Both the position numbers and the translations under genes were made by a program. The notes beneath the pieces were generated by a model. It was not told the origin of the DNA. It searched no databases and saw only the letters and a program-made list of their open reading frames with translations. A stretch of DNA of 11,936 nt from Leptospira adleri (GTDB taxonomy: Bacteria > Spirochaetota > Leptospiria > Leptospirales > Leptospiraceae): contig NZ_NPDU01000106.1 of assembly GCF_002811985.1 (NCBI RefSeq), forward strand, positions 1-11,936, given 5' to 3'. Positions within the stretch are counted from its first letter, which is position 1. Every line of letters starts with the position of its first letter. Positions 10,206 to 11,936 of the stretch are shown piece after piece.

Positions 10206-10652
10206 ATGAGACTCAAATCCCTGCTCGCGATTTGTTTCGTAGCAATCTGGGCCTGTAACTGTACAGGATTCAATTATATTGCTATGGTGTATAAAGGTGC
10301 AAACACCAATCCTACTAAAGAATACGCAAATCCGGCGTCTGTAATTGGCTCAGGCGGTCTTCTTGTACATAACGGGTCCATACCGGGACCTATCGGTCAC
10401 AATGCGGAAAACGGCGACACAATGGGAACTGCTTGTTCTAAAAGCATTCTAGGTTTAGTTGCTTTCGGAGATTCCTCGATCGAAGCTGCGAAAACCCAAT
10501 CCAAAATTACAAAGGTTTCTCACATTGAATATGAGCAATTCGCAATTTTAGGCGTTGTCTATCATAGCTTTTGCACAGTAGTTTACGGATCTACCACGGC
10601 TATTTCCGCTACGGGCGCGGACGCAAAGTCAGCTACCGGAAAGAAAAAATAA
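10206..10652 (+). CDS. TRL-like family lipoprotein 1
   Basis: A 148-aa putative lipoprotein, first of a tandem set. The signal peptide (1-18) ends ACNC, with Cys19 preferred as the lipidated residue because Asn precedes the Cys in all four paralogues; Cys17 is the alternative. The C-terminal core matches the TRL-like family (from memory, PF13146): GTACSKSILGLVAFGDSSIE (74-93), AAKTQSKITKV, then ILGVVYHSFCTVVYG (114-128). Cys77 and Cys123 recur in the neighbours and may form a disulfide. The start is well supported by AGGAG 6 nt upstream of ATG 10206; a GTG at 10137 would bury the signal peptide. Unlike its neighbours it has a Gly-rich insert (about 47-70) and an Ala/Thr/Lys tail (129-148). 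The family's function is unknown. Confidence 0.85.
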   Translation: MRLKSLLAICFVAIWACNCTGFNYIAMVYKGANTNPTKEYANPASVIGSGGLLVHNGSIPGPIGHNAENGDTMGTACSKSILGLVAFGDSSIEAAKTQSKITKVSHIEYEQFAILGVVYHSFCTVVYGSTTAISATGADAKSATGKKK

Positions 10653-10668
10653 GAAGGATATTAAGAAC

Positions 10669-10992
10669 ATGAAAAAAAATATAATCATTTCCTTTGTTAT
10701 TATGGGCCTTTTTGCTCTTTTATCGAATTGCTCAACGGGACCTGTCAACGGCGCTCTTTTTACTAATGTGACTTTCCCAGGAGAAATCAATACATCCAAT
10801 AGCGTACAGTCGCTGAAAAAAGGCGAAGGTTGCGTGCACAGTATATTACATCTCGTTACTTTTGGAAAAGCTTCCGCTGGTAAAATAGCATTAGAAAATA
10901 AAATTTCAAGAATCGCAACGATTGACCATTCTACTGTATCCGTAATTGGAGCACTGTATAAAAATTATTGCACAATCGTAAGCGGGGAGTAA
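10669..10992 (+). CDS. TRL-like family lipoprotein 2
   Basis: A 107-aa putative lipoprotein. The signal peptide KKNIIISFVIMGLFALLSNC gives lipidated Cys21 (lipobox LSNC). The core GEGCVHSILHLVTFGKASAG (52-71) through ISRIATIDHSTVSVIGALYK to NYCTIVSGE aligns with lipoprotein 1, with Cys55 and Cys101 at the same 46-residue spacing. It starts 16 nt after lipoprotein 1 with AAGGA 10 nt upstream, so both should share a transcript. Its final codons include GGGGAG, which serves as the ribosome site of the next gene. It is the most compact member of the set, essentially signal peptide plus TRL core. Confidence 0.85.
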   Translation: MKKNIIISFVIMGLFALLSNCSTGPVNGALFTNVTFPGEINTSNSVQSLKKGEGCVHSILHLVTFGKASAGKIALENKISRIATIDHSTVSVIGALYKNYCTIVSGE

Positions 10993-10996
10993 TTAA

Positions 10997-11335
10997 ATGA
11001 AAAAAATCATAATTTCAATTTCGATCTTTATAGTTGCGATGACGGCTTCAAACTGTGCATCTTCCCTTTACCCAACCTATCTTTTCCATAATGAAGAATA
11101 CCACGTTTCTGGAAATAGCATCGCGGGTCCTGGAGATGCAAAAATTCTAAAACAAGGAAGATCTTGCAATGTATATTCGATTTTTTCTGCTTTGTTTTAT
11201 GCAGGCGGAGAAGGTAGTGTTGCAGAAGCGATGAAAGACGGAAACATTACAAAAGTGGCTGTTATTGACAAAAGCTCTGAAGGATTCTTAGCTTATCTCT
11301 ATAGCAAAGAATGCGTAATCGTTTACGGCGAATGA
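10997..11335 (+). CDS. TRL-like family lipoprotein 3 (divergent)
   Basis: A 112-aa putative lipoprotein. The signal peptide KKIIISISIFIVAMTASNC gives lipidated Cys20 (ASNC). The core is more diverged: QGRSCNVYSIFSALFYAG (53-70), then AEAMKDGNITKVAVIDKSS and LYSKECVIVYGE at the C-terminus, with Cys57 and Cys106 49 residues apart. The ending C(V/T)IV-x-GE is shared with lipoprotein 2, suggesting a local duplication followed by divergence. The ATG lies 4 nt after the previous stop, with GGGGAG (10984-10989) 7 nt upstream inside the previous gene, so translation is probably coupled. A strong hairpin 48 nt downstream probably marks the end of this three-gene unit. Confidence 0.82.
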   Translation: MKKIIISISIFIVAMTASNCASSLYPTYLFHNEEYHVSGNSIAGPGDAKILKQGRSCNVYSIFSALFYAGGEGSVAEAMKDGNITKVAVIDKSSEGFLAYLYSKECVIVYGE

Positions 11336-11382
11336 TTTTCTGAATCTGAAATAGCCGAGTATAAAATCGGTTATCTCATTTT

Positions 11383-11417
11383 GTTTGACTGGAAGATTTT
11401 ATATCTTCCAGTCAAAC
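11383..11417 (+). terminator. Terminator-like 15-bp perfect hairpin
   Basis: GTTTGACTGGAAGAT (11383-11397) and ATCTTCCAGTCAAAC (11403-11417) pair perfectly across a 5-nt TTTAT loop, 48 nt after lipoprotein 3. The downstream tail is only partly T-rich (TTCCTC, later CTTT and CTTTT), so termination may be incomplete. It could instead be an RNA-processing or stability element separating the first three lipoproteins from the fourth. Confidence 0.6.
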
Positions 11418-11564
11418 TTCCTCAAACTTTCAATTCTTTTGCACTTGCATATTATCTTCAAAAGACTTCGATTTGCTTTTCTCCGAAGACATTCAAGCCG
11501 CTTTTCAAAAAAATCTTTACGAACTTCATACGAATTTGCAATCTACGATAATAGCTTATAGTAC

Positions 11565-11897
11565 ATGTATAACGTTGTTCTCATTTTTCTTTTAGTTCTT
11601 TTTCATTTCGGAAATTGCAGCTCCGATCCGATCGTTTTGCAACCCACGTTAACCGGAACGGAAAAAAATCTGGGTTCGGTGAGAGGACAAGCCTGCGGCT
11701 TTCTCGGAATTTTAAGTCCGGAATATTACTTCTTCCCCATCGGTCAAAATACGAAAATGGAAAGGGCTTACAAAGAAGCGCTCCGCCAAAGACCGGGAAG
11801 CAAAGCGATCAAGAACATTACGATTGAAGAATATTGGTTTTGGGCGGTCCTCGGAGTAACCCAGTGCGTGACCCTCACCGGAGAAGCTATACAATGA
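11565..11897 (+). CDS. TRL-like family lipoprotein 4 (longer core)
   Basis: A 110-aa putative lipoprotein. The signal peptide MYNVVLIFLLVLFHFGNC gives lipidated Cys18 (FGNC). The mature part keeps the two-cysteine plan: RGQACGFLGILSPEYYFFPI (40-59), ERAYKEAL (66-73), AIKNITIEEYWFWAVLG (81-97) and QCVTLTGEA (100-108). Cys44 and Cys101 are 57 residues apart, so the loop is longer than in the other three, and the GC content is closer to the chromosomal genes. ATG 11565 has no good Shine-Dalgarno; GATAAT at 11548-11553 could be a -10 box giving a very short leader, but no -35 is convincing. Its stop overlaps the next start (ATGA). Membership of the TRL-like family is less certain than for lipoproteins 1 and 2. 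Confidence 0.78.
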   Translation: MYNVVLIFLLVLFHFGNCSSDPIVLQPTLTGTEKNLGSVRGQACGFLGILSPEYYFFPIGQNTKMERAYKEALRQRPGSKAIKNITIEEYWFWAVLGVTQCVTLTGEAIQ

Positions 11898-11936
11898 ATT
11901 TTAGAATTCGGATTTTTTTTCTGATTCTCGTTTCTC
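11894..11936 (+). CDS. Start of a fifth exported protein or lipoprotein (partial)
   Basis: ATG 11894 overlaps the TGA of lipoprotein 4 as ATGA, a typical translational-coupling arrangement. The 14 codons present read MNFRIRIFFLILVS: basic N-terminus and hydrophobic core of a signal peptide. The gene leaves the window before any lipobox, so whether it is another TRL-like lipoprotein cannot be decided. Confidence 0.55.
   Translation, partial: MNFRIRIFFLILVS

Noticed and set aside
11389..11595. Plus-strand open frame without ATG reading SKDFDLLFSEDIQAAF and onward before lipoprotein 4
   Set aside because: It looks protein-like in part but has no usable start, begins in the hairpin and runs into the lipoprotein 4 signal peptide in another frame. 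It could be a remnant but is not supported.

Overview
The window looks like chromosomal DNA of a spirochaete of the genus Leptospira. The pointers are a DUF1564 protein (a family I know only from Leptospira), a FlaA-type flagellar sheath homologue, a Kdo transferase of an LPS-making diderm, and a run of small lipoproteins whose predicted lipoboxes end in Asn-Cys, which fits the relaxed spirochaetal lipobox. Base composition is intermediate over most of the window and clearly AT-richer from about 9900 to 11560. No rRNA, tRNA, CRISPR array or intact insertion sequence was seen.

Positions 1-3540: the start of a membrane-anchored protein on the minus strand diverges from a FlaA-like secreted protein. 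The FlaA-like gene overlaps the end of a minus-strand HAD hydrolase tail to tail. The HAD gene starts 6 nt from waaA (Kdo transferase), head to head. waaA overlaps the next gene, an exported protein of unknown function, so these two probably form an operon.

Positions 3541-6160: a short spacer with a degenerate direct repeat, then a minus-strand five-helix membrane protein fused to an SRPBCC domain, a plus-strand DUF1564 gene and a minus-strand small single-pass membrane protein. A gene-free 361 bp follows. It holds an unusual 88-bp multi-dyad repeat element, an intrinsic terminator and an AT-rich hairpin just past hppA.

Positions 6160-9507: hppA, a complete membrane pyrophosphatase (704 aa), lies on the minus strand with its own terminator. 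Its motifs indicate a K+-dependent, H+-pumping enzyme of plant type. It diverges from an exported TPR protein.

Positions 9508-10205: about 700 bp without a convincing gene. The left part contains a GC-rich patch with a short coding remnant. The right part is very AT-rich and carries a plausible promoter and a leader hairpin for the next operon.

Positions 10206-11936: four tandem small lipoproteins of the TRL-like type that share a C-terminal core with two conserved cysteines. Three are tightly spaced. The fourth follows a 15-bp perfect hairpin and overlaps a fifth signal-peptide gene (ATGA) that runs off the window. This lipoprotein array and the DUF1564 protein are the least described parts of the window. 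The other genes are core functions: energy metabolism (hppA), LPS inner core (waaA) and possibly the flagellar sheath (FlaA-like).
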